A stretch of DNA of 64,000 bases from Anaerosporobacter mobilis DSM 15930 (lineage in GTDB: Bacteria > Bacillota > Clostridia > Lachnospirales > Lachnospiraceae). The stretch covers positions 124,001 to 188,000 of the forward strand of contig NZ_FRCP01000009.1 of NCBI RefSeq assembly GCF_900142955.1. Reading direction: 5' to 3'. This document shows, piece by piece, positions 41,147 to 49,623 of this stretch (position 1 is the stretch's first letter; each line of letters starts with the position of its first letter). A program made the position numbers and the translations under genes. The notes beneath the pieces are model-generated. The model worked only from the letters and a program-made list of their open reading frames with translations, searched no databases and had not been told where the DNA came from.

Positions 41147-44077
41147 ATGAAAAATCAAAGAAACAAGCGTATGTATTATAGCATATGCGCAATTATCCTA
41201 AGCGTAGTTATGGTGCTTCTAGATGTAGGTACTGTGAATAAGTATGTTTTCGCAAGTACGGTAACAGAACGCTCCAATGGCTATGAGCTAGTGGATAAGA
41301 TCCAGGATGCATCTATATTGCATTGCTGGAATTGGTCATATAAGACCATTGAAGAAAATATGCAGTTGATCGCTGAAAGTGGTTATTCTGCAATACAGAC
41401 ATCTCCAGCAACACAACCTAAAGACTATACATACAAAGGTGTTGTAGGAACCGAGGTAGGAATACCGGGTTATGGAGGAACAGGTAACTGGTGGAAATTA
41501 TATCAACCTGTTACACAAAGTGTTTGCGATAACGGGCAGACATGGCTAGGAACAAAGGAAGAACTTGAATCAATGTGTCAAACAGCAGAAAAGTATGGTA
41601 TTAAAGTAATCGTAGATATTGTTGCTAACCACATGGGTAACATTACAGGTTGGAAAAACTCACTTTCTGATGTTTCACCCCAAATTGGTGAGTACTGGAA
41701 TAGTGAAATGCTAACAGATGCATCATACTGGCATATTAATTCCTATCAAGTATGGATGAGTGATAGTAGACTACATTTTACAATGGGAAGTTTAGGAATG
41801 CCTGATTTAAATACAGCTGATAAGAGGGTACAAGCTTATATATCCAATTATCTTAAAGAACTAATTGACTGCGGCGCTGATGGCTTCCGATTTGATGCAG
41901 CAAAACATATCGAAACGCCGGATGATGACCCATCGTTTGCAAGTGATTTCTGGCCAACTGTACTAGGTGAAGCAAGATCACATTATAAGGCTAAAACGGG
42001 TGGAGAGCTTTATGTGTATGGCGAAATTCTTAACACAGTAGGTGATAATTTTAGTATTAATTCCTATACTAAGTATATGTCAGTAACAGACAATTCTGCA
42101 GGAAATCATCTATTAGAGGCATTTCGCAACAATAATGTTAACACGTTGAATATGAACTATGCTCCAAATGTATCTGTATTATGGGCAGAATCACATGATA
42201 CTTATATGAATGAATCTTCCAGATATGCTTCTGATAAATCCATTGTAAGAACATGGGCGATGGTAGCAAACAAGGATAATGCGGCAAAACTATTCTTTGT
42301 AAGACCATATTATTCAGTGAATATTCTTGAAGGTGATGTAGACGGCGCAATGAAAGGGAATTTAAAGACTTCTCTGACACCGGCTACCATGGGGGCTTGT
42401 GAAACGTATACATGGGCATCTAAAGAAGTAGCGGCAATAAATCATTTTAATAACAGAATGGTAGATAAACAAGAGAATATGGGGACTGAAGGTAACATTG
42501 CATATTGCTTCCGCGGAGATGGTGTAGCACTAGCTAATTTCAGTGGCTCAGGACAGATTTCAATGTCAGCACATGGTATGGCAAATGGTACGTATACCGA
42601 TGAAGTATCAGGCAATACGTTTACGGTTGCAAATGGAGTGCTTTCAGGAAGAATTAACAGTGAGTATGGTATAGCAGTAGTTTATAAGAATGTAATGCCA
42701 AATCCTAGTAGCTCCTATCCTGTACAAATTCATGCCAGCATCGGAAACGGTACCAGTTTCTATGGAGACTCATTAAGCGTTACCATCGAGGCGTTATATG
42801 CAGATAGTGCAACATATTCAGCAAGTACTGGTGAATATGGTTCATTCACGGGTTCTAAAACAATTGATATAGGGAAAGGTTTGTCAAGTGGAGATACTGT
42901 TACATTAACGGTAACAGGAACAAATGCTAGAGGAACAGTAACACAAGTATATACCTATACGAAGATGGAATATGATTTGGAGAATTGTATCTTCTTTAAG
43001 AATACGTCTGGTTGGTCTACGGTTACGGCATATGTATGGAATGATAAGGTATCTCCAGTAAAGAATAATGCTGCATGGCCTGGTGAAGAGATGTTTAAAT
43101 GTGATTCACTGAATAATATATATGCGCTTAAAATAAATCCAGACGCAGGATATACGAAAATAATATTTAGTAATAATGGGGCATCGCAGACGAAAGATCA
43201 GACAATGGGTAGTATTGGATATATGTATAACATGAGTACTGGAACATGGGAACCTTATAAGGAAGTAGGAGATAAAACACCTACTATTGCAGCCACCAAA
43301 GAGTCATCTGTTATTACAGCTGCAATGGATGTAACATTCTCTGTAACGGATGCACAGTCTTCGACATATTCAATAAATGGTGGAAATCCGGTAAGCTTTC
43401 AGGATTCTGTGACAGTAAGGGTAGGAGATAATCTTGCTGAAGGAGCAATGGATACGGTTGTAATCAATGCTCAAAATGGAACAAAAACGAAGTCAAGTAC
43501 CTACCAATATACGATGGAATATAAAGAACCAGTAGTTACAGCATCTGTTTCCAGTGGAACTACTTTTACGGATTCGTTGGATGTTACGTTTACAGTTACC
43601 AATGCTTTAACTGCTACAATTTCTAATGGAACAACGACAACGTCATTCGAAAATTCCCTCCGTGTTACAGCTACCGATACTACGACTTACACGATTGTTG
43701 TTACAAAGGGAGGCAAGACTTATACATTTACCTATACTTACACAAAGCTTAAAGAGGCTCAAAACAGTGTGTATTTGAATGTAAGTGCTTGCAGTTGGTT
43801 TGGTAATGATAGTGCCGTAGCGGTAGTTAAGTTTAACAATGAGAGTGGATACACAAAATGTGAGAAGTTAACTTACAATAACTCCGTATATTATAAAGCA
43901 GTGGTGCCAGAAGGTGCTACAAGTGTAACGATTGGAAGAATGATACCAAATGGTAATATCTATAATACACTTACTATATCGTTATTGAGTGAAAAGAATG
44001 TATGGACATCCAATTCGAGCTTTAATGGTGGTAATTGGACATATAGTTCGGCTATAGGTACCACCTTAGCTAATTAG
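41147..44077 (+). CDS. Secreted alpha-amylase (GH13) with starch-binding modules
   Basis: The 976-residue enzyme hydrolyses alpha-1,4 bonds of starch outside the cell. A signal peptide spans about residues 1-37. The GH13 barrel shows region I DIVANH (157-162), region II GFRFDAAKH with nucleophile Asp250, the general acid Glu293 in YGEI, and region IV AESHD with Asp351. The C domain runs to about 515. Then come a beta domain (about 520-605), a CBM26-like module (about 613-700, CIFFKNTSGWSTVTAYVW and GYTKIIFSNN), two Ig-like repeats (about 711-790 and 795-865), and a final module (872-976, YLNVSACSWFGNDSAVAVV) like another carbohydrate-binding domain. The long 5' leader has AGGAGG 10 nt before the ATG. 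Confidence 0.95.
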   Translation: MKNQRNKRMYYSICAIILSVVMVLLDVGTVNKYVFASTVTERSNGYELVDKIQDASILHCWNWSYKTIEENMQLIAESGYSAIQTSPATQPKDYTYKGVVGTEVGIPGYGGTGNWWKLYQPVTQSVCDNGQTWLGTKEELESMCQTAEKYGIKVIVDIVANHMGNITGWKNSLSDVSPQIGEYWNSEMLTDASYWHINSYQVWMSDSRLHFTMGSLGMPDLNTADKRVQAYISNYLKELIDCGADGFRFDAAKHIETPDDDPSFASDFWPTVLGEARSHYKAKTGGELYVYGEILNTVGDNFSINSYTKYMSVTDNSAGNHLLEAFRNNNVNTLNMNYAPNVSVLWAESHDTYMNESSRYASDKSIVRTWAMVANKDNAAKLFFVRPYYSVNILEGDVDGAMKGNLKTSLTPATMGACETYTWASKEVAAINHFNNRMVDKQENMGTEGNIAYCFRGDGVALANFSGSGQISMSAHGMANGTYTDEVSGNTFTVANGVLSGRINSEYGIAVVYKNVMPNPSSSYPVQIHASIGNGTSFYGDSLSVTIEALYADSATYSASTGEYGSFTGSKTIDIGKGLSSGDTVTLTVTGTNARGTVTQVYTYTKMEYDLENCIFFKNTSGWSTVTAYVWNDKVSPVKNNAAWPGEEMFKCDSLNNIYALKINPDAGYTKIIFSNNGASQTKDQTMGSIGYMYNMSTGTWEPYKEVGDKTPTIAATKESSVITAAMDVTFSVTDAQSSTYSINGGNPVSFQDSVTVRVGDNLAEGAMDTVVINAQNGTKTKSSTYQYTMEYKEPVVTASVSSGTTFTDSLDVTFTVTNALTATISNGTTTTSFENSLRVTATDTTTYTIVVTKGGKTYTFTYTYTKLKEAQNSVYLNVSACSWFGNDSAVAVVKFNNESGYTKCEKLTYNNSVYYKAVVPEGATSVTIGRMIPNGNIYNTLTISLLSEKNVWTSNSSFNGGNWTYSSAIGTTLAN

Positions 44078-44098
44078 TCTAGAGATCCTATAACAGTT

Positions 44099-44150
44099 GC
44101 TCCCTCTTGGCAAACAAGATTAACACTTGTCTGCCAAGAGGGAGCTTTTT
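44099..44150 (+). terminator. Intrinsic terminator of the amylase gene
   Basis: GCTCCCTCTTGGCA pairs perfectly with TGCCAAGAGGGAGC, with an inner ACAAG/CTTGT stem, followed by TTTTT. Confidence 0.9.
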
Positions 44151-44209
44151 AATTCTTAGAGAAATGACCTAACATATAATGATACAATAAAACGCTTTCA
44201 TAACGCATA

Positions 44210-45352
44210 CTAATTACTATTGTTTTCTTCTATATCGCCGTCAGGAATATTGTATTCATCGCATAGAGATTCAGGTCCTAATTGATTTGTATCAGAAGTA
44301 GCCTCTATTCCAGTATTACTGTTTCCTGTAGTATTATTTTCAGATGTTGTTTCATCACGGGCTGGTTCATCTTTGTTTGTATCTCCTACGGTAGAATCTA
44401 CAATAACATTATCACCAAGAATTGATTCATCTGTCTGATCAAGAATACCATTGTCTTCGATTTCTTCTTTGGCACTAGTGAATATGTTTTTAAACCAATC
44501 AATGATAGAACGGAAGAAATCTCCGAGTTTTTCTAAGAACCCTTTCTTCGCTTGTTCTAGTTCAATTCCTATATTGTCAGCTGCGCTATCTATTACACTA
44601 CTGTAAGTAGAAGCAAGACGTTCATAATCATAATCTTGTGACGCGACTTTGACCATCGTGTTAAGAATCATCTGCACTTGGTCATCAGTAAGTGTTACCT
44701 CGAATTTGTCACCTGAGTTGATGATTACTTGTTCAATCTTATCAGCAGCTACGATGTTTTCGCCAATGATGGTGTCTTTTACCTCCGTAATAATACCAAC
44801 TGCTTCATCAGAACCAATGTCCTCTGCAAGGGTACCAGAGATAACGATTTCTTCTGTTGCAATTTCTTTCTTAGTTTCTTCAAGGGGGGAACCAGTTACA
44901 ATCTCGAATGCCTTCATGATACCAGTTAATGCACCCGTTCCAGATACAGCAAACGGAGAGGCCGCAACTACGTTACAATCATAGATTCCTGCTGTTGTTA
45001 ACGTAGACTTAATCATGTTCGAGGTAACCCAAGTTAGATTAGCGGTCTTAACATTAATACCTTTTCCTTCTTCTGTCTCTTCGATGAATGCACAACTATA
45101 AGTACGTCTTCCAATTTGTTGCTCTGTTGCTACACCTTCTAAGTACGCTCTTTCTTCATCGTTGTTTACTTCAATCACAGCGACTTCGTTTTCTTGTGCA
45201 CCAAAATATTCAAACATTTTACCTTTTTGTTCATCGGTTAAATCGGCACCAACTGATACGACTGTTACACTATCAGCAGATGCAATCGTTGGTACAATTG
45301 TTCCAATGCACAGAGTTATGCCCATTGCCAATGCCAGTAGTTTCTTTTTCAT
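44210..45352 (-). CDS. Secreted DUF1002 family protein
   Basis: From ATG 45352 (GGAGG upstream) the product has 380 residues. A signal peptide MKKKLLALAMGITLCIGTIV ends at about residue 26. The conserved region (about 30-250) has VVSVGADLTDEQKGKMFEYF, RRTYSCAFIE, and VAASPFAVSGTGALTGIMKAFE, the DUF1002 (YmaC-like) pattern. The C-terminal about 100 residues are acidic, Asn/Thr-rich and probably disordered. A role outside the membrane is likely but unknown. The reverse gene stands alone. Confidence 0.85.
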   Translation of the reverse strand: MKKKLLALAMGITLCIGTIVPTIASADSVTVVSVGADLTDEQKGKMFEYFGAQENEVAVIEVNNDEERAYLEGVATEQQIGRRTYSCAFIEETEEGKGINVKTANLTWVTSNMIKSTLTTAGIYDCNVVAASPFAVSGTGALTGIMKAFEIVTGSPLEETKKEIATEEIVISGTLAEDIGSDEAVGIITEVKDTIIGENIVAADKIEQVIINSGDKFEVTLTDDQVQMILNTMVKVASQDYDYERLASTYSSVIDSAADNIGIELEQAKKGFLEKLGDFFRSIIDWFKNIFTSAKEEIEDNGILDQTDESILGDNVIVDSTVGDTNKDEPARDETTSENNTTGNSNTGIEATSDTNQLGPESLCDEYNIPDGDIEENNSN

Positions 45353-45547
45353 TAAAATCCTCCAACTTTTCTTATGCATGGTTGTATTTGCGAGTAATCA
45401 GTAACAAACTAGACTTCTCAAAGTATATCGAATAGAGTAATCTATGTCTATATACTTTCGTGTTTGATAGTAGGATTTTAATGAAATATTAAGATTTTAG
45501 TGGTAGAGACTGGTAAGTTATCAAAGGCTGAATTACAGACTTTGTAA

Positions 45548-45574
45548 TTAACGTAAAATTAACAAAACTTTACA
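45548..45574 (+). promoter_or_regulatory. Pho-box-like repeats before the phosphatase gene
   Basis: TTAACG (45548-45553), TTAACA (45559-45564) and TTTACA (45569-45574) repeat with 10-11 bp periods, like the TT-A/T/C-ACA repeats bound by PhoP in Gram-positive bacteria. A -10 candidate TATATT follows at 45607-45612. The rest of the 45353-45667 gap shows nothing else. Confidence 0.5.
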
Positions 45575-45667
45575 CGTGCTTGATAGAAAAAAACTCCTGT
45601 ATTTGTTATATTCTTTCATGAAGACAAGTAACAAAGTAGTAAAGAAGAAAGTAAGAGGAGAATGATA

Positions 45668-47617
45668 ATGAAAAACTCGTGGAAGAAACGTATATTAGCA
45701 GGATCATTAGCACTTGCAATGATACCAACCAATTCTATGATAAGTTTTGCGAAAGCAGCACCAGATGGGAAGACAGTTGCTTCAGATACCGAAGCTGGTA
45801 AGAAAGATGGTGCATGGGATAAATGGGAAGAGGAGTGGAACATAATTAAAAATGATTGGACACAGATCTCTCTTACCCCAGGTAAAGATGAAAGCCAGTT
45901 AAACTTTGCATGGTATACGATGTCAGATCGTTCTGCAAATCTACAGATTAGTACTTCTGCTGATATGAAGAATGCAAAAGAATATGTTGCAAAGAGAGAG
46001 AAAGCATCTGTTTCAAAAGATGGGAAGCAATATTATTCCAATAAGGTGACGGCACTTAATTTGAAAGAGAATACTACATATTATTATAGATATGAAGTGG
46101 ATGGTGTTTATACGGAACCAGCTGCATATACAACAAAATCAACGGATAAATTTAGTTTTATCTATGTTGGTGATCCACAGATTGGCTCTTCTAATGAGAA
46201 GAAGTCGTCAAGCAAGGATGTTAACACAGCAAATAAATTAGCAGAATTCTTACAAGCACAAGATGATGCTGTTCGTAATGATGCATTCAACTGGAGTGAT
46301 ACTTTGAACAAGGCTGTAGAAAAAACGAATAATCAAGCAAGCTTTATAGTATCTGCGGGCGACCAAGTTCAATTAACGAAGGGAAAATCCCCACAAGGTA
46401 AAAACTTTGAGAGTGAAATTGAATATGCTGGTTATTTGAGCCCAAAAGTATTGAAATCACTACCAGTTGCACCAACCGTTGGTAACCATGATGCAGATAA
46501 TGCAAATTATACCTATCACTTTAATGTACCAAACAAGAGCGATTATGGTGTTAATAAAGCAACCGAAGATACAACGAAAGTAGGCGGAGATTATTACTTT
46601 ACGTATGGTTCTGTATTGTTCATGATGTTGAATACACAAAACACAAACGTTGCAGAGCATAAAAACTTTATTGAAGAAACCGTGAAGGCAAACAAAGATT
46701 GTACTTGGAGAATTGTTACTCTACATCAAGATATCTATGGTTCAGCAGAACATTCAAACGAACCAGAAATCACGAACTTACGTTATCAGATTGTACCTAT
46801 TCTAGAAGATAATGATGTGGATGTTGTATTAACAGGTCATGATCATGCCTATTCTAGAACGCAAATCTTAAAAGGCGGAGTCAAGACTTTCGATGCTTCT
46901 TATGATGATGATGCTTTTGAAGAACAATTAGAAATAGATATGGATGCAGGAGAAAAACCAGTCACTCTAACAATGGCTCCAGGTAACATAACAACCGATA
47001 AAGCCACAGAAGATGGACTTCGATATCTTGAATACTTAAATCAAATAATGGATGCAGCTGCAGTTCAAAAGGTTAACAAGATGAATAAGAATACCGTATT
47101 GAATCCAGATGGTATATTATACATGACAGCAAGTTCTTCATCAGGTAGTAAGTATTATGACTTAGTTCCTAGACAACAAACATATATAGCGAATCGTTGG
47201 CAAGAAGATGTTCCAACATACTCTGTTATAGATATCACACCAACATCATTTACAATTAATACGTATCGTTCAGATAATAATAAGGCAATCGATGAAAATT
47301 TTACAATTGTAAAAGATGATAAAACATCAATTACGGCTCCTAAAGCAGTTACGATTAAATCAGTAAAATCAAGTAAGAAAGCTACAGCTACCGTATCGTT
47401 TACTAAGAGTACTGATAAAGTAAGTGGATATCAAATTACGTATTCTACAAACAAGAATTTTAAATCTTCTAAGAATGTAGTAACAACGAAAACAAGTTAT
47501 ACAATAAAATCGCTTTCGAAAGGAACCTTGTATATAAAAGTTAGACCATATACTACTGTGTCAGGAAAGAATGTATATGGAAAATATTCAAAGGTAGTTA
47601 AGGCAAGTGTAGAATAA
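45668..47617 (+). CDS. Secreted purple acid phosphatase-like metallophosphoesterase with fibronectin III domains
   Basis: From ATG 45668 (GAGGAG 7 nt upstream) the protein has 649 residues. After a signal peptide (about 1-32), an N-terminal Fn3-like domain (about 65-150) precedes the metallophosphoesterase domain (about 155-440). Its metal-binding motifs are GDPQIG near 168, SAGDQVQL near 233, VGNHDAD near 272, LHQD near 355, and TGHDHAYSRT near 393. A second Fn3 domain ends the protein (about 555-649). It should release phosphate from organic esters outside the cell, in agreement with Pho-box-like sites upstream. Confidence 0.9.
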   Translation: MKNSWKKRILAGSLALAMIPTNSMISFAKAAPDGKTVASDTEAGKKDGAWDKWEEEWNIIKNDWTQISLTPGKDESQLNFAWYTMSDRSANLQISTSADMKNAKEYVAKREKASVSKDGKQYYSNKVTALNLKENTTYYYRYEVDGVYTEPAAYTTKSTDKFSFIYVGDPQIGSSNEKKSSSKDVNTANKLAEFLQAQDDAVRNDAFNWSDTLNKAVEKTNNQASFIVSAGDQVQLTKGKSPQGKNFESEIEYAGYLSPKVLKSLPVAPTVGNHDADNANYTYHFNVPNKSDYGVNKATEDTTKVGGDYYFTYGSVLFMMLNTQNTNVAEHKNFIEETVKANKDCTWRIVTLHQDIYGSAEHSNEPEITNLRYQIVPILEDNDVDVVLTGHDHAYSRTQILKGGVKTFDASYDDDAFEEQLEIDMDAGEKPVTLTMAPGNITTDKATEDGLRYLEYLNQIMDAAAVQKVNKMNKNTVLNPDGILYMTASSSSGSKYYDLVPRQQTYIANRWQEDVPTYSVIDITPTSFTINTYRSDNNKAIDENFTIVKDDKTSITAPKAVTIKSVKSSKKATATVSFTKSTDKVSGYQITYSTNKNFKSSKNVVTTKTSYTIKSLSKGTLYIKVRPYTTVSGKNVYGKYSKVVKASVE

Positions 47618-48747
47618 TGAAAATAGAAATCATTAAGAAAAATTTCGTTAGAAAGGGATGTCTAGCAGTAGCTAGCATCCTATTTCTTCTGTTCCTCTAT
47701 AACATTAATCAAATAGATAAAGAATCCTTCTTTGATAATGAAGGAAGAAACTTTGTGAAGGCTAAGGTAGTTGAGATTATAGAGGATAATGAAACAGAAA
47801 GTGGTATTTACGTAGGGAATCAGACAGTAATGATTTCTATATTATCTGGTGAATTTAAGGGTAAACTACTTGAAGCAACAAGTTCAAGCAGCTATCTGTA
47901 TGGCACCCATTGTGAGGTTGGGAAAAAGGTTATTGCCATTGTAAGTGAATCCAATGGAACTTTTGTGGCTTCCGTTTATAGTGTGGACCGTGCGGCTATG
48001 ATTTATCTAATTATAGGTATCTTCGTGCTAACTATCATAGTAATTGGTGGAAAAAAGGGATTAGCATCTGTTATAAGTTTGGGATTTACAATTATCTGTA
48101 TCCTCTTCTTATTCTTACCACTTATCTATCGTGGGGTATCACCAGTATTTGCAGCTGTGATAGTTACTTTAATTACGACTTGTGTTACGATGTATCTGAT
48201 CGGTGGTTGGTCAATCAAAACACTCGCTTCCTCATCGGGGACGGTTATTGGGGTAATAATCGCAGGAGTATTTGCTTGGCTATTCAGTAAGATGGCTCAA
48301 ATAACGGGTTATAATGTAAGCGAGATAGAGAATCTGATATATGTAGGGGAAAAGACATCAATACAGATTGGAGAGCTTATGTTCTCAGGGATATTAATCG
48401 CAGCACTAGGGGCAGTAATGGATGTAGCGATGTCAATTGCATCAACCATTTTAGAAATCAATGAGAAGAATCAGACTTTAACAAGGAAAGAACTTTTTCA
48501 GTCAGGAATGAATGTTGGTAAAGATATGATGGGAACCATGTCGAATACCCTGATCTTAGCGTTTACGGGTGGATCTATTAATACGCTAGTGTTTATATAT
48601 GCATATAATTATCAATATAATCAGATTATTAACCTTCACTCCATAGCGGTAGAAATCATACAAGGAATTGCATCGAGTATGGGCGTTATATTAACAGTAC
48701 CATGTGTATCGCTAATTACCTGTATGTTAGTTAAGAGAAAGAAATAG
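47617..48747 (+). CDS. YibE/F-family membrane protein
   Basis: The 376-residue protein has one N-terminal membrane helix, an extracytoplasmic beta domain (about 40-125), and about seven further helices. The latter half contains the YibE/F pattern LMFSGILIAALGAVMDVAMS near 267-286 and TNTLILAFTGGSIN-like text near 307-320. Function of the family is unproven; a transport role is often assumed. ATG overlaps the phosphatase stop by one base (TAATG), so both are translated from the same message and a function in phosphate scavenging is possible. Confidence 0.85.
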   Translation: MKIEIIKKNFVRKGCLAVASILFLLFLYNINQIDKESFFDNEGRNFVKAKVVEIIEDNETESGIYVGNQTVMISILSGEFKGKLLEATSSSSYLYGTHCEVGKKVIAIVSESNGTFVASVYSVDRAAMIYLIIGIFVLTIIVIGGKKGLASVISLGFTIICILFLFLPLIYRGVSPVFAAVIVTLITTCVTMYLIGGWSIKTLASSSGTVIGVIIAGVFAWLFSKMAQITGYNVSEIENLIYVGEKTSIQIGELMFSGILIAALGAVMDVAMSIASTILEINEKNQTLTRKELFQSGMNVGKDMMGTMSNTLILAFTGGSINTLVFIYAYNYQYNQIINLHSIAVEIIQGIASSMGVILTVPCVSLITCMLVKRKK

Positions 48748-48780
48748 GGTTTCAAAATCAAAGATGTCTATGTAAAAGCA

Positions 48781-48825
48781 AAATCACCCTCTTAATTTTC
48801 ATTTGAAATTAAGAGGGTGATTTTT
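48781..48825. terminator. Bidirectional terminator
   Basis: AAATCACCCTCTTAATTT pairs with GAAATTAAGAGGGTGATTT around a short loop, with T runs in both directions, between the yibE/F-like gene and the reverse coat genes. Confidence 0.85.
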
Positions 48826-48827
48826 AC

Positions 48828-49103
48828 TTATTTCATAGTAGCTTGTGGTGAGTATTTTTGTATAGCTTGATTTATCTTCTCTTGCTCAGCAGCAGGAGTA
48901 GGATAAAGGCCACGTTCGTGCATGATATTAAATACTTGATATTGAAGATCATGCTCTTCATTTAATATATTCATATAGGTGTCACGAAGATCTTTGTGAA
49001 CACATTCATTTGCAAATAAATTGTAATTAGCTGTTTCTTCTTTTTGAGCGCAAAGAGCGTCATGAAGCATTTCTTTATCGCCAAAACATGTTGATTGTTC
49101 CAT
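48828..49103 (-). CDS. Spore coat protein, CotF family
   Basis: The 91-residue protein is a short ferritin-like helix pair typical of the CotF/YhcQ family: MLHDALCAQKEETANYNLFA near 12-31, then LRDTYMNILNEEHDLQYQVF near 38-57, and a Pro-containing tail (GLYPTPAAEQEKINQ). Proteins of this family occur in the spore coat of Bacilli and Clostridia. It is the second gene of a reverse pair, 11 bp after its partner. Confidence 0.85.
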   Translation of the reverse strand: MEQSTCFGDKEMLHDALCAQKEETANYNLFANECVHKDLRDTYMNILNEEHDLQYQVFNIMHERGLYPTPAAEQEKINQAIQKYSPQATMK

Positions 49104-49114
49104 AAGACACCTCC

Positions 49115-49300
49115 TTATTTAAGTTTTGCATAAATTGCATCGAAATGTTGTTGATGTTTTTGTGAAATACTTGAGAATGTTTGTTTTAACTCTTGATCAT
49201 TCGTAGAGTTTGCTAACATCTGAAATTTCTTAACTAATTGTTCTTCGCCATCTAGTAAATCATTCATAGAAGACAATTCTTTTGCTGTTAAATTAGCCAT
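49115..49300 (-). CDS. Small CotF-like coat protein
   Basis: The 61-residue protein contains only a two-helix unit (LTAKELSSMNDLLDGEEQLVKKF and SSISQKHQQHFDAIYAKL), similar to the N-terminal half of CotF-like proteins and often encoded in front of a longer CotF gene. AGGAGG is seen upstream. On the reverse strand CATAATAA lies about 35 bp before the ATG, a possible sporulation-type -10. Confidence 0.75.
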   Translation of the reverse strand: MANLTAKELSSMNDLLDGEEQLVKKFQMLANSTNDQELKQTFSSISQKHQQHFDAIYAKLK

Positions 49301-49623
49301 AATGTATTTTACCTCCTTATTTATTTACAAGCTTATTATGTCTCAATTATCAAAAATAATGTAAAAAAATAATATAAAATTATTTATATACAGGCTGATT
49401 AGATAACTTCTTATATATAGAGAGGAAAGTGCAGTGTTATTTAAGAAATCTGTACAAAATAGAGGTTAGCAAAAACACTGAATAGCTAATTTCTAATAAT
49501 TAGTAAAATTAACATTATGTATATACATAAAATTCAAGTTTAATTCCGACACTATAATTAAGTTTAGTTTGTTTTACTTTTGTAATATCAAATACAAATA
49601 ATTACAGTAGAGGAAGGTTGTAT
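49301..49623. other. AT-rich intergenic region between coat genes and the OPT gene
   Basis: This 320-bp divergent region holds an exact 12-bp palindrome ATGTATATACAT (about 49516-49527) and a TATAAT near 49551 without a good -35. No small gene, riboswitch or terminator could be supported. Confidence 0.4.

Noticed and set aside
44649..44984. Forward frames opposite the DUF1002 gene (also 45088-45435)
   Set aside because: Antisense shadows of a gene with signal peptide, ribosome site and family motifs.
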